NCBI GenBank assembly: GCA_937883755.1
Contig: CAKZYA010000001.1
Location: forward strand, 124,001 to 188,000
Source: an uncultured Flammeovirgaceae bacterium
Lineage (GTDB): Bacteria; Bacteroidota; Bacteroidia; Cytophagales; Cyclobacteriaceae
Direction of reading: 5' to 3'
DNA length: 64,000 bases
Shown here: positions 37,503-46,922 of the stretch, in pieces
Numbering within the stretch: position 1 is the stretch's first letter
Layout of the letters: each line of letters begins with the position of its first letter
Program-made: the position numbers and the translations under genes
The notes under the pieces: generated by a model
The model's input: the letters and a program-made list of their open reading frames with translations, nothing else
The model's database searches: none
What the model was told of the DNA's origin: nothing

Positions 37503-40175
37503 ATGAAGACCATTTTCTATCCCTTAGCTACTATCTTAATTTTTATCTTATTGCTACCTCTATATGGTAGAGCGCAGTACAAAATTCCTGACGATGCCAA
37601 TGTCGTGAATGTAAAAAAGTACGGGGCGAAGGGAGATGGTAAAACTGACGATACGCGGGCTATAAGGTCAGCTATTAAATACGCATTGGATCGGCGGGTG
37701 CGGTTTGTAGCTCCTAAAATGGTGTATTTTCCTAAAGGCACATATCTTATCAGTAATACTCTTTCAGGAAGGGCTGGTGATAACAACTCAAACGATGGAT
37801 GGAGAACCGGGCTTATTATGGTGGGGGAAGATCGGACACAAACAGTTATCAAACTAAAAGATAATGCCAATGGGTTTAGAAATGCATCTAAGCCGAAACC
37901 ACTGATCAAAACCGGTTCCGAAAACCACAAGGGAAATGGTCAGGGCAATGAAGCATTCCGTCACTCTATTATTAGCATGACACTAGACATGGGGCAGGGC
38001 AATAAAGGGGCAGTAGGTGTGAGCTATGTGGCTAATAACCGGGGTAGTATTGAAAATGTGGATTTTAAGGGAGTCAATGGAGGCTACTGTGGTATCAGAA
38101 TGGTACGGCAGTGGCCGGGACCCTGCTTATTTAGGCATGTCAGAATTTTTGGTTTTGACTACGGAATAGAGGTAGGGCAGTTTCAGTACGGGATTACGAT
38201 GGAACATATAACCCTAAAGGGGCAACGTAAGGCGGGTATTTATAATCAAAAAAATGTGTTAGCCATCCGCAAGCTTAAAAGTGAAAACAAAGTTCCAGCC
38301 ATTACGGGTATGAATAAGCTTAGTAGCGTTACTTTAATTGATAGTGAACTGAAGGGCGGAAACGCTCAAGACACGGCGATTATTTCAGAAGGTAATCTCA
38401 TTGTCAGAAACACGTTTATTCAGGGGTACGGAACGGCTATCGCAGGAGCAAGGTATGGAGGGACTGTTCAGGGAGAACGTGGAGGTGTGCGGGTAGAAGA
38501 ATATCATTCGCGCGAGCCGATTACCCAATTTAGGTCCACCCGCCGAACTCTTAATCTGCCTATAGAGGAAACGCCTACTTACCACACTAGCGACTTTTCT
38601 AAATGGGCTAATATTGAAGATTACGGCCCCACCTACAAAGAAAATGATAGAGAGACCATTCAGAAAGCTATCGACTCTGGTAAGGAGATCGTTTATCTTC
38701 CTAATGGTAAGTACAAAATATCGAAACCTCTCATTATCAGGAAAAATGTTAAGAAGCTAATAGGGTTTCAAGCATTTATAGAAAAAACTAGCAGTTTTCA
38801 GGGAGATGAACTGATTCGGTTTGAGGGAACATCCGCGAATTTTACAGTCTTGGAACACCTCAAACTTAGTGGAAAAATTAAACATAGCAGCAATAAGACA
38901 CTTGTACTCCGGCACCTTGACCACGGTGGATACGAAAATACTTCCCGAGGTACAGGTAAGCTTTTTGTAGAAGATGTACAAGGTAGACCCTACAAAATTA
39001 AGTACGGACAGAAAGTGTGGGCTCGCCAACTCAATGCTGAAAAGGCCCACCCGCTCATCAAAGTGGAGAACAGCACGCTATGGCTACTTGGTTATAAAAC
39101 CGAAGGTCAGGTGACTGCAGCAGAAACTATTAACGGATCTACTGAAATTTTAGGAGGGTTGATATACCCACTGGGTCCCACGAGCCGTCCGGCGTTTATC
39201 GCTAAAGATTCTGACGTCAGCTACTTTGTCCTATTCAATGGCCAGACCAGCAGGGGTGCAAACGAGGTGTATGTTAAGGAAACTTGGGATGGTGTTACTA
39301 AGTCAGTGCGTGGTGCAAACCGCTATACACCGCTATACGCCGGAGGTTCTCCTTCCGACAACTCTCCCCCGCCGCCCGATGTAGCCGATGGTCTGTATAA
39401 AATTAGGTCAGTGTCATCTCCCGAGAGGGTAATACAAGTTAAGATCAATAAGGGTAATGGCGACAATGTGCAGCAGGGGGTCGATAAAGATTTGCCTCAT
39501 CAACGCTGGCAACTTACCCAAACCGATAATGGCTACTACCACGTGACTCCGGCTCACGCTCTGAAAAAGGGGTTAGATGTGAGTAACCGAGGAGGAACCA
39601 CTAAGGGTACTAACATCCAAATTTGGACATATAATAGGACGGCCAATCAACAATGGAAGATCGTACTGGAAGATGACGATAAAGGCCACTATAGTTTTTC
39701 GCCTCGGCATACTGAGGAGCAAGGTTTGAGAATGCGCCTGGACGTAAAGCTATCTGATCCGCCAGACCGGGCTAATGTACAACTTTACAATAGCAACGGA
39801 ACCAGTGACCAGCGATTTATTTTGGAGAAGGTAAGTAGCAGTAATGCTCGCCACACAGCTGATACTAAGAGAAACCAATCAATACGAGAAATGGATCAAA
39901 TAAAAGAAGATTCATATACTCTAAATGTCTATCCTAACCCTAGCCAATTCGGAGGCTTTACCATACAGGGCGTTCAGGAAGGCGACCAGATACAGATGTA
40001 CGATTTGCAGGGGAGGGAAGTAGAAATAGATATTCAATCGTTGGATAAACAATGGGTGCAAATACAAGGTAAGGTATCTCTGCCTGAAGGGCTGTATCTT
40101 GTGAGGATACGGCAGACTGACGGTACGGTAAGGCAACGAAAAGTTGTGGTAAAGCGTCGGCAAGAAGGGTTTTAG
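37503..40175 (+). CDS. secreted pectate-lyase-fold protein with ricin-type lectin and T9SS domain
   Basis: 890 residues from the ATG at 37503 (an earlier ATG at 37455 would give a poorer leader). A signal peptide ending YGRAQ is followed by VVNVKKYGAKGDGKTDDTRAI, the pectate_lyase_3/GH28-type right-handed beta-helix start, a second helix-like repeat set around NIEDYGPTYKENDRE, a ricin B lectin domain (QRWQL, QQWKI, QRFIL, about residues 640-790), and a type A sorting domain (NVYPNPSQ, MYDLQGRE, LPEGLYLVRI, KVVVKRR) for type IX secretion. Likely an extracellular polysaccharide lyase or hydrolase; catalytic residues cannot be assigned by eye. Confidence 0.92.
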   Translation: MKTIFYPLATILIFILLLPLYGRAQYKIPDDANVVNVKKYGAKGDGKTDDTRAIRSAIKYALDRRVRFVAPKMVYFPKGTYLISNTLSGRAGDNNSNDGWRTGLIMVGEDRTQTVIKLKDNANGFRNASKPKPLIKTGSENHKGNGQGNEAFRHSIISMTLDMGQGNKGAVGVSYVANNRGSIENVDFKGVNGGYCGIRMVRQWPGPCLFRHVRIFGFDYGIEVGQFQYGITMEHITLKGQRKAGIYNQKNVLAIRKLKSENKVPAITGMNKLSSVTLIDSELKGGNAQDTAIISEGNLIVRNTFIQGYGTAIAGARYGGTVQGERGGVRVEEYHSREPITQFRSTRRTLNLPIEETPTYHTSDFSKWANIEDYGPTYKENDRETIQKAIDSGKEIVYLPNGKYKISKPLIIRKNVKKLIGFQAFIEKTSSFQGDELIRFEGTSANFTVLEHLKLSGKIKHSSNKTLVLRHLDHGGYENTSRGTGKLFVEDVQGRPYKIKYGQKVWARQLNAEKAHPLIKVENSTLWLLGYKTEGQVTAAETINGSTEILGGLIYPLGPTSRPAFIAKDSDVSYFVLFNGQTSRGANEVYVKETWDGVTKSVRGANRYTPLYAGGSPSDNSPPPPDVADGLYKIRSVSSPERVIQVKINKGNGDNVQQGVDKDLPHQRWQLTQTDNGYYHVTPAHALKKGLDVSNRGGTTKGTNIQIWTYNRTANQQWKIVLEDDDKGHYSFSPRHTEEQGLRMRLDVKLSDPPDRANVQLYNSNGTSDQRFILEKVSSSNARHTADTKRNQSIREMDQIKEDSYTLNVYPNPSQFGGFTIQGVQEGDQIQMYDLQGREVEIDIQSLDKQWVQIQGKVSLPEGLYLVRIRQTDGTVRQRKVVVKRRQEGF

Positions 40176-40226
40176 TATTTCATTGAATCCTTCGGTATAT
40201 TCGCCAATTTACATTGAACATGCCGA

Positions 40227-41654
40227 ATGAGTATTCATAACCGTAAGCCGCACCTTTCTCGCACTTTTTATCATAACATGCTGCTATTTTTGGTGTGGTT
40301 GCTATTAATGGGAGGAGCCATATCATTACTTCCTGGCTCAGTAAGTGCCCAAACAGCCCCACCTGCCGTAGACCTACGGATGTACAAAATTATTGACGAT
40401 GTGTCGGCTGATCGTCTCGAGAAGGATATTCGCATCTTGGCTGGCTTTGGTACCCGGAATACGATGTCCGATACCATTTCAGATACGCGAGGGATTGGAG
40501 CTGCTCGGCGTTGGATTAAAGCGGAGTTTGATAAAATATCGGAGGAATGTGGTGGATGCCTGGAAGTGTTCTATCAGCATAATCCTACCGAAAAAGGAGC
40601 TGGTTCTCGGATTGTAAAGGATGTAGATATTGTGAATGTAGTTGCTATTCAGCGAGGGACTACACATCCTAACCGGATGATTATGATGTCGGGCGATATT
40701 GACTCACGGGCTTCGGATGCGACCAACTATACCATTGATGCGCCCGGTGCCAATGATAATGCATCAGGCATGGCCGGAGCCATTGAAGCCGCACGGGTAC
40801 TGACTCAGTATCAGTTTCCCACTAGTATTGTCTACGCTGGACTAGCTGGGGAAGAACAAGGGTTGTACGGTGGACAAGGACTGGCGAACTACGCTGAAGA
40901 AAATGACTGGGAACTAATCGGAGTACTCAATAACGATATGATTGGAAATATTGAGGGAGTGGACGGGGTGATTGATAATCGTACCTTTCGCATCTTTTCT
41001 GAACCCGTACCGCCCACTGAAACCGAGCAGCAGCGTCGTTTTCGTCGATTTACTGGGGGTGAGGTAGATGGCATCTCCCGACAGTTAGCCCGCTACGTAC
41101 ATCAGATGACTATGGCTTACATGCCGGAGATGAACCCGATGATGATTTACCGACTGGATCGTTTTGGACGGGGAGGGCACCACCGTCCGTTTAGCGATTT
41201 GGGTTTTGCTGGTATCCGTATTATGGAAGCGCACGAAAACTATAATCGCCAGCATCAGGACATCCGGGTAGAGAACGGTATCGAGTACGGTGACGTAATT
41301 GAAGGAGTCAACTTTGACTATGCTAAGAAGCTTACTGCTGTAAATGCCATTAATCTGGCTGGGTTGGGCTGGGCACCACCCGCCCCCGATAGTGTGAAGA
41401 TCGGTGGCGCAGTGCGACCTTCAACGACTCTAGCTTGGGAGTTGGGTTATGATCCCCAACTGGCCGGATACAAAGTCTACTGGCGGGAAACTACGGCTCC
41501 CCAATGGAAATATTCCCGCTACGTAGGCAAAGTAGACCGACATACACTGGAAGGCATCGTCATCGATAATTTCTACTTCGGAGTAGCTTCCGTAGGCCGT
41601 GATGGTAACGAAAGCGTAGTCGTCTTCCCCTCGGGATTAATCCCCAGAGACTAG
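40227..41654 (+). CDS. M28-family metallopeptidase with altered metal motif and Fn3-like tail
   Basis: 475 residues. A hydrophobic leader of about 35 residues ends SVSAQ. The M28 zinc peptidase domain shows D157-I-D159-S where most members have His-x-Asp-Ser, then Asp177 (GANDNASG), catalytic Glu209/Glu210 (GEEQG), Asp237 (NNDMIGN) and His318/His319 (GGHHRPF). So the first ligand His is Asp here. The last 90 residues are a fibronectin type III-like beta domain (PPAPDSVKIGG ... YKVYWRETTAPQW). Presumably an exported aminopeptidase or a related hydrolase. Convergent with the gene ending at 41722. Confidence 0.9.
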   Translation: MSIHNRKPHLSRTFYHNMLLFLVWLLLMGGAISLLPGSVSAQTAPPAVDLRMYKIIDDVSADRLEKDIRILAGFGTRNTMSDTISDTRGIGAARRWIKAEFDKISEECGGCLEVFYQHNPTEKGAGSRIVKDVDIVNVVAIQRGTTHPNRMIMMSGDIDSRASDATNYTIDAPGANDNASGMAGAIEAARVLTQYQFPTSIVYAGLAGEEQGLYGGQGLANYAEENDWELIGVLNNDMIGNIEGVDGVIDNRTFRIFSEPVPPTETEQQRRFRRFTGGEVDGISRQLARYVHQMTMAYMPEMNPMMIYRLDRFGRGGHHRPFSDLGFAGIRIMEAHENYNRQHQDIRVENGIEYGDVIEGVNFDYAKKLTAVNAINLAGLGWAPPAPDSVKIGGAVRPSTTLAWELGYDPQLAGYKVYWRETTAPQWKYSRYVGKVDRHTLEGIVIDNFYFGVASVGRDGNESVVVFPSGLIPRD

Positions 41655-41721
41655 TTTACCCAGTAAAGATATTCTCTAATTTTCTTGACAGATTCTTCCT
41701 TACTCTCCGATGCAGCGATGC

Positions 41722-43146
41722 TTAATACGAAAGATAGGGAAAAGCAGCTGGGGTTGAGTCTAACGAATGAAAAGTCCCGAAGGTAGTTTGGCTCTTGCGG
41801 ATTGTGTAGGTGAAAGTATGTTTTTGATTATCAGCATTCTGCCCGCTCAAATGCAGTTGTACATTTTGTTCGCCTTCGGGTAAAGTCAATCGGGTGTAGC
41901 TAATGCTGTGCGGAATGGTTTGCCAGTTGCGGGTATCAGCGCGTTCGGTCAACGCATTAACAATACCTATAATAGCTCCCAAATCTTCATTTTCTTCTCG
42001 TACACCGTATTCAGCCGCTTTCTTCAAAGCTACTCGTAATAAAGAAGTACCAAACTCCTTGAACATACGTTGTTGCAGACTTCGGAAAGCGATGCCATTA
42101 ATATCTTCGGCTAGTTCTAATGTCTGAGATATTCCCGATGGTGATTGTAATTGTGCTTGGGTAAAGTAGGGTCTTCGTTCAACGTACTTAGGAAAAGCTA
42201 CTCGCACAAGCTCTATATCGTCTAGTCCTTCTTCCTCGTACTCTTCATCACTGCTCATTGCGAAGGGAAAACTCCAACCCAACTCATCGTTCTCAAATAC
42301 TACGGCTCCGCCAGCTCCTCGAATCAAGGCAAAATTCAAACTCCATTCTGACTTTACTGGACCTAGTCCGTTATTCCAGAAAAATATTAATTCACCGCCG
42401 TCAGTATTTTGAGCATCAAACTTTGTATCTAACAGTTTTTCGTAACGTTGCAACTCACTAGTGAAGTCCATCCGGTGAGCCGACCGTAATAAATCCTGTT
42501 GCAGTTGCTCGGGAGCATCCAGTCCAAACATAGGTAGATAATCTTCTCGATAAATATCTACGGCGTTGCGGTAGGCAATAAAAGCATTATTATAATCTCG
42601 ATCAGCTTCGTAAATAATTCCCATCAGGGTATGAATGAAAGCATCACGGTGGTAGCGACCTTTGTTTCCGAGTAAACCTTTATTGTACTGGCTGCTGTAC
42701 TCTGTTAGTTTAATGTTCATACGTCGGCATTCTACCAATGCCGCCTGGGTATCGCCTAATTGGAGATAATTCAGGGCTTTGTAATAATGCAACAGTAATA
42801 GTTCGTGATCTTCGCCAGTGTAGTAAGCCACCATAGGGTTGACAAGCAGCGAAGTAGCGGTATTCCAGTAGCTATTCCGTAGGTCTTCCCCTAACTCATA
42901 AGCCTTTTCTAGAAAATTATTACTGTCTTCAAAGTTACCTTGCATAGAAGAAACCACTCCACGGTTGAGGTAGTACAGCAACTGCGCTCTTCCTTCAGGT
43001 GCTTTCTTATTGCTTGCCAGCACTTTTTCTGCCCGTTCCAAGTTGCCTTCTTCAAACGAGCGATTAAACCGCTCGTTCATTCGGTAGTAAGAGGCACAAG
43101 CACTGAGCAATAAAGCGAGAAATACAACGAAAAGCTTATATTTCAT
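41722..43146 (-). CDS. COG3014-like TPR lipoprotein
   Basis: 474 residues from the ATG at 43146; the frame upstream to 43197 adds hydrophobic residues from the spacer. A lipobox (LLLSAC, Cys about residue 17) is followed by tetratricopeptide-like helical repeats (GNFEDSNNFLEKAYELGEDLR and similar; RYRNAVDIYREDYLP) and a C-terminal beta-rich domain with FFWNNGLGPVKSEW. This arrangement matches the COG3014 family that is usually next to lpoB-like lipoproteins. It may take part in control of cell-wall synthesis or be a curli-type accessory. 88 bp after the lpoB-like gene, same direction. Confidence 0.85.
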   Translation of the reverse strand: MKYKLFVVFLALLLSACASYYRMNERFNRSFEEGNLERAEKVLASNKKAPEGRAQLLYYLNRGVVSSMQGNFEDSNNFLEKAYELGEDLRNSYWNTATSLLVNPMVAYYTGEDHELLLLHYYKALNYLQLGDTQAALVECRRMNIKLTEYSSQYNKGLLGNKGRYHRDAFIHTLMGIIYEADRDYNNAFIAYRNAVDIYREDYLPMFGLDAPEQLQQDLLRSAHRMDFTSELQRYEKLLDTKFDAQNTDGGELIFFWNNGLGPVKSEWSLNFALIRGAGGAVVFENDELGWSFPFAMSSDEEYEEEGLDDIELVRVAFPKYVERRPYFTQAQLQSPSGISQTLELAEDINGIAFRSLQQRMFKEFGTSLLRVALKKAAEYGVREENEDLGAIIGIVNALTERADTRNWQTIPHSISYTRLTLPEGEQNVQLHLSGQNADNQKHTFTYTIRKSQTTFGTFHSLDSTPAAFPYLSY

Positions 43147-43234
43147 GATAAGAAGCAAAGGAAAGAAAGTAATTTCTAAATTGAGCAGATAGTCCACGGT
43201 CGACTGTCGTCTGTGGACTGTCGACTATCAACTA

Positions 43235-43825
43235 CTACCCAACAATATACTTCTTGATTTTCTTGCCGTCTACCCAAACGAGCTCATTGGTTTCCAGGTG
43301 AGCCAGCTCCAAATCGATCTGATAGAAAGTTACCTGTCGTCGTCCTTCACTATCCACAATAGAGTTGATTGTGCCAAACATCATATAATCGGCGCCTAAC
43401 TCTTGCCCCCAGCGTTTTTGGGTTTCAGGAGAAGCAAACTCCTGCTGGTCAGCTCGCTCTTCCCGTAGTCTTTCTCGGAATTCACTGTGCTGGACTACTC
43501 GTACTAAGCCAGTGCGAACCATCTCCTTTTCAATATCCTTAATAAAGGTACTCGGCTCAATGTGTTCGTGGCTTTTGTTCGTAATCAGTCCGACGATCAC
43601 CACGGGTTTGCGCCCTTCTTGCTGGGCAAACTCATTACGCCAGGCACTGGATAATACACTTTCGGACAAGGCTTCAGCCACCCGGCGGGAGTCGGCATCA
43701 TTCCAACGGCCCGATAGGTCAATATCAGAATTAGTGTCAACGCGGGTTACCGTTTTTTGGGCACAGCCCATCAAAACTAATAGTGCAAGTGATACGAATA
43801 GGGTTTGGTATTGGCGGGTATTCAT
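43235..43825 (-). CDS. lpoB: LpoB-like penicillin-binding protein activator lipoprotein
   Basis: 196 residues. After the lipobox (LVLMGC, Cys about residue 21) comes the LpoB/PelC-like domain: DLSGRWNDADSRRVAEALSESVL, PVVIVGLITNKSHEHIEPSTFI, RTGLVRVVQHSEFR and GADYMMFGTI, all conserved in LpoB. In gammaproteobacteria LpoB activates PBP1b from the outer membrane; the partner in Bacteroidota is unknown, so the symbol marks family only. A TAAGTTTG -7 element (43869-43862, minus strand) lies about 37 bp upstream. Forms a two-gene unit with the TPR lipoprotein gene. Confidence 0.9.
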   Translation of the reverse strand: MNTRQYQTLFVSLALLVLMGCAQKTVTRVDTNSDIDLSGRWNDADSRRVAEALSESVLSSAWRNEFAQQEGRKPVVIVGLITNKSHEHIEPSTFIKDIEKEMVRTGLVRVVQHSEFRERLREERADQQEFASPETQKRWGQELGADYMMFGTINSIVDSEGRRQVTFYQIDLELAHLETNELVWVDGKKIKKYIVG

Positions 43826-43861
43826 GATAAGATAATTTAGTATTAGCTACCGTGACTTGTA

Positions 43862-43869
43862 CAAACTTA
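43862..43869 (-). promoter_or_regulatory. candidate -7 element of the lpoB unit
   Basis: TAAGTTTG on the minus strand is an exact TAnnTTTG 37 bp upstream of the lpoB-like start. No clear -33 element lies at the right distance. Confidence 0.4.
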
Positions 43870-44045
43870 ATACCGAAAAACGATTGTAAATGGTATCTCC
43901 GAGTAAGTAAATCACATCATACTTACTCCCTCAATTACCAGATCGACATCAATCAGCTCGTTCGGGAGCTATATCCAACTGTAAGTTGCTACGATAGAAC
44001 AGACACCGCCAGCGAATACATCTGCTACTGTATTTGGCTTCCGTT

Positions 44046-45935
44046 TTACTTACTTGGCAATTGTACCGAAGCAGGTTGAGTATCCAACTTGCCTACTTCA
44101 ATAACTGAACCGCCGTGAACGCGCATGGTAGCGGTTTGGAAGTCTTCGACCTTAGCTTCGTAAATATTTTCCACGTACTTCTGCGGGTTGCGGTCAATGT
44201 AGGGGAACCAAGTACTGTGAATCTGAATCATAATTTTGTGACCCTTTTTGAAGGTATGCAACACATCCTGTAAAGGAAACTCTACCTCCGTAATCCGGTC
44301 AGCTTCAAAAGGCTCTGGGTTCTCATAACTGTTGCGGAAGCGTCCCCGGAATACTTCGCTGCGTACCATCATCTGATAATCAGCCATACGAAGGTGATCT
44401 TGCATGGTGGGACTTTCTTCGGCATCAGAGGGTATTACGTCAATCAACTTCACAATCCAGTCAGCATCGGTGCCGGAGGTAGAGACTTTTAGTTTGGCCA
44501 TAATTTCGCCCATTAGCGTTAGGTCTTCTTCCAGCGGTTCGGTCTCAAAGGTAAGCACGTCGGGACGGCGGGAAGCGAAACGCTGATCATCGGTCATAAA
44601 TTTGCGGGGAGTGAAGGTGACTTTAATATCTTCAGTGAAAGGCACTGGGTGGTTGGGGTCACTGGTGTACTCAAACACCTGGCTATCGTCAGGCTCACCG
44701 TTAATGACTAAAGCATCCGCTTGTAAGGTTTCTCCAGCCTTAAATGTAAAAGTGTAGCGGGGCGCGTCGATCGGAGGCCAGGTATCGAATTTTTCCCATT
44801 CTTTTACGCCGGTATCATAGAGGTAGGCATCCGGTAATTGCGGAGCAGGATCATCTTTCAAAAAGTGGGTAAAAAACGGATACTCAATTTCTTTTTGATA
44901 GAAGGTAGAGATGCTATCGCCAAAATAAATATTGCCTACTGCCTGAAACCCTTTTTCTCGAGCCCAGTCGCCGTGACTCCAGGGACCCATCACTAGCATA
45001 TTAAATGTACCTGGATTGTTGCGCTCTACGGTTTTGTAAATGTTCAGTGGACCGTATAAGTCCTCGGCATCAAACCAGCCACCTACCGTCATAATGGCGT
45101 GATCAATATCGTTTAGATGAGGAAGTATGCTGCGCTCTTGCCAAAATTCATCGTAGTTGGGGTGCTCGGTTACTTGCTGCCAGAAAAAGTTATCGGCGTA
45201 GTACTGCTGAGAATTTTTCAGTGGTCCCAGTTCTTTATGAAACTGGTAGGCATCGGTGGTGCCCGGAGCCGCCATCTGAAACCAGGTAGTATCGGTGGGG
45301 CCTTCGTGCTGCACCCCAAACACCGGAAAGGTCATCCAGTAGCTCTGCAAAAATGCCCCGTGGTGATGAAAATCGTCAAAGAAAAAGTCAGAAATCGGCG
45401 CTTGGGGCGAAGAAGCTTTCAAAGCCGGGTGAGCGTCTACCGCTCCGGCGATAGTGTAGAAGCCCGGATAGCTGATGCCCCACTGACCGACTTTGCCATT
45501 AGTACGGTCGCCTAGTTCTCTCAGCAACCACTCAATGGTATCGAAGGTATCGGAACTCTCATCAATCTCGTCTTCACTGTCACGGTTAGGTCGCATATTG
45601 TCGTATTGTCCCTCCGAGCGGTAGCGACCGCGCACATCTTCGTACACAAAAATATAACCATCGCGCATCAGGTAAGGCGATGGTCCTAGACTGTTCGGGT
45701 ACTTATCGGCTCCGTAAGGGCTCACGCTGTAAGGAGTGCGTTTCAGCAGTATTGGGTATTTTTTACTCTTATCTTTGGGCAGATACACATTAGCAAACAG
45801 CTTCACCCCATCGCGCATCGGAATGGTCACTTCCCGCTTTTCGTAATTCTCCCGTACATAAATAGAATCCGCATTTTGAGCGTATCCGGATAGGGCTACA
45901 GAAAGAAGTAGTATACAAGAAAGGTGCTTCATCAT
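44046..45935 (-). CDS. CocE/NonD-family hydrolase (S15 X-Pro dipeptidyl-peptidase type)
   Basis: 629 residues with a signal peptide (ALSGYAQ). The N-terminal alpha/beta hydrolase shows GQWGISYPGF with nucleophile Ser155, and MTVGGWFDAEDLYGPLNIYK plus GPWSHGDW supply the later Asp and His regions; the C-terminal 200 residues form a jelly-roll (the PepX_C domain). CocE-like enzymes cleave ester or amide bonds (cocaine esterase, glutaryl-7-ACA acylase, X-Pro peptidases); substrate not known. Periplasmic or secreted. Divergent from the DUF1538 operon. Confidence 0.93.
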   Translation of the reverse strand: MMKHLSCILLLSVALSGYAQNADSIYVRENYEKREVTIPMRDGVKLFANVYLPKDKSKKYPILLKRTPYSVSPYGADKYPNSLGPSPYLMRDGYIFVYEDVRGRYRSEGQYDNMRPNRDSEDEIDESSDTFDTIEWLLRELGDRTNGKVGQWGISYPGFYTIAGAVDAHPALKASSPQAPISDFFFDDFHHHGAFLQSYWMTFPVFGVQHEGPTDTTWFQMAAPGTTDAYQFHKELGPLKNSQQYYADNFFWQQVTEHPNYDEFWQERSILPHLNDIDHAIMTVGGWFDAEDLYGPLNIYKTVERNNPGTFNMLVMGPWSHGDWAREKGFQAVGNIYFGDSISTFYQKEIEYPFFTHFLKDDPAPQLPDAYLYDTGVKEWEKFDTWPPIDAPRYTFTFKAGETLQADALVINGEPDDSQVFEYTSDPNHPVPFTEDIKVTFTPRKFMTDDQRFASRRPDVLTFETEPLEEDLTLMGEIMAKLKVSTSGTDADWIVKLIDVIPSDAEESPTMQDHLRMADYQMMVRSEVFRGRFRNSYENPEPFEADRITEVEFPLQDVLHTFKKGHKIMIQIHSTWFPYIDRNPQKYVENIYEAKVEDFQTATMRVHGGSVIEVGKLDTQPASVQLPSK

Positions 45936-46177
45936 GATTAGGTATTTTCGGCAAAATACATTCTTTGGTGGAAAGAATGAAAAGTGCGGGGATCACGCGC
46001 GATAAAATACTTTGTTCTGTCCTAGAGAATATCATTCCATTAAGCTTAATTTTTTGCCAATTTCGTTTTAGAAAACATATCTTACGATGATTAGAACCGG
46101 ATAGCCTCATCAGGCTTATCGAGGCTAGTGATAAGAGTTATTTGTAGTGAATTTTAGAGATAGCAAGGCTTGACTTA

Positions 46178-46912
46178 ATGATCTTAAAATTAATAGGCAA
46201 TATAGCAGGCAAATTAAAGACCTCATTTTTTGATTTGCTACCTATTATAGTGGTGGTACTATTCTTTCAAACTATCGTACTACAGCAGCCTTTCCCTAAT
46301 ATGCTTGAAACCCTCGTTGGGTTGGTATTTGTTGTGATAGGCCTTATGCTTTTTGTGGAAGGACTTGAACTAGGGCTATTTCCTATTGGAGAGAACCTAT
46401 CCTATGCATTGGTTAAAAAAGGAAGTTTATTCTGGCTATTATCTTTTTCTTTTCTTCTAGGGTTTTCAACCACTATTGCCGAACCTGCCTTAATTGCCGT
46501 TGCCAAGGAAGCCGGAGAAATAGCCGTAAAGTCAGATTTAATAAAACCTGAAATCGAATCAAGTTACATCCTTGGCTTACGTATCTCGGTTGCGATTTCC
46601 GTCGGACTGGCGATACTCATCGGGATTTGGCGAATCATCAAAGGTTGGCCCATTTATTACTTAATTATCGGGGGGTATGTAATGGTCATTGTCATGACCT
46701 TATTTGCACCTGAAGAAATCATTGGGATTGCCTATGACGCTGGTGGAGTTACAACATCGACGATAACGGTACCCTTGGTTACGGCACTTGGAGTTGGTTT
46801 GGCAACGGTCATCGAGGGTAGAAGTCCCTTAACCGATGGCTTTGGGTTAATCGCATTTGCGTCACTGTTGCCGATGATATTCGTAATGGGGTATGGTATG
46901 TTAATTTTTTAA
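46178..46912 (+). CDS. DUF1538 membrane protein, half 1 of a split pair
   Basis: 244 residues with about six hydrophobic helices. FSTTIAEP at 96-103 and GGVTTSTITVP at 189-199 are the DUF1538 signatures, each in a discontinuous helix region; the same two motifs recur in the next gene. Full-length DUF1538 proteins carry two such halves in one chain, so here the transporter-like fold is encoded as two polypeptides that may dimerise. Ligand unknown. First gene of a four-gene operon with 10 bp to the next; the PII-like and CBS genes downstream suggest control by nucleotides. Confidence 0.88.
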   Translation: MILKLIGNIAGKLKTSFFDLLPIIVVVLFFQTIVLQQPFPNMLETLVGLVFVVIGLMLFVEGLELGLFPIGENLSYALVKKGSLFWLLSFSFLLGFSTTIAEPALIAVAKEAGEIAVKSDLIKPEIESSYILGLRISVAISVGLAILIGIWRIIKGWPIYYLIIGGYVMVIVMTLFAPEEIIGIAYDAGGVTTSTITVPLVTALGVGLATVIEGRSPLTDGFGLIAFASLLPMIFVMGYGMLIF

Positions 46913-46922
46913 GTTCACAGGA

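Noticed and set aside
43852-44079. Open frame of 75 residues on the plus strand between lpoB and the CocE gene
   Set aside because: It overlaps the 3' end of the CocE gene, has an odd Cys/Tyr-rich composition and no start signal; most likely chance.
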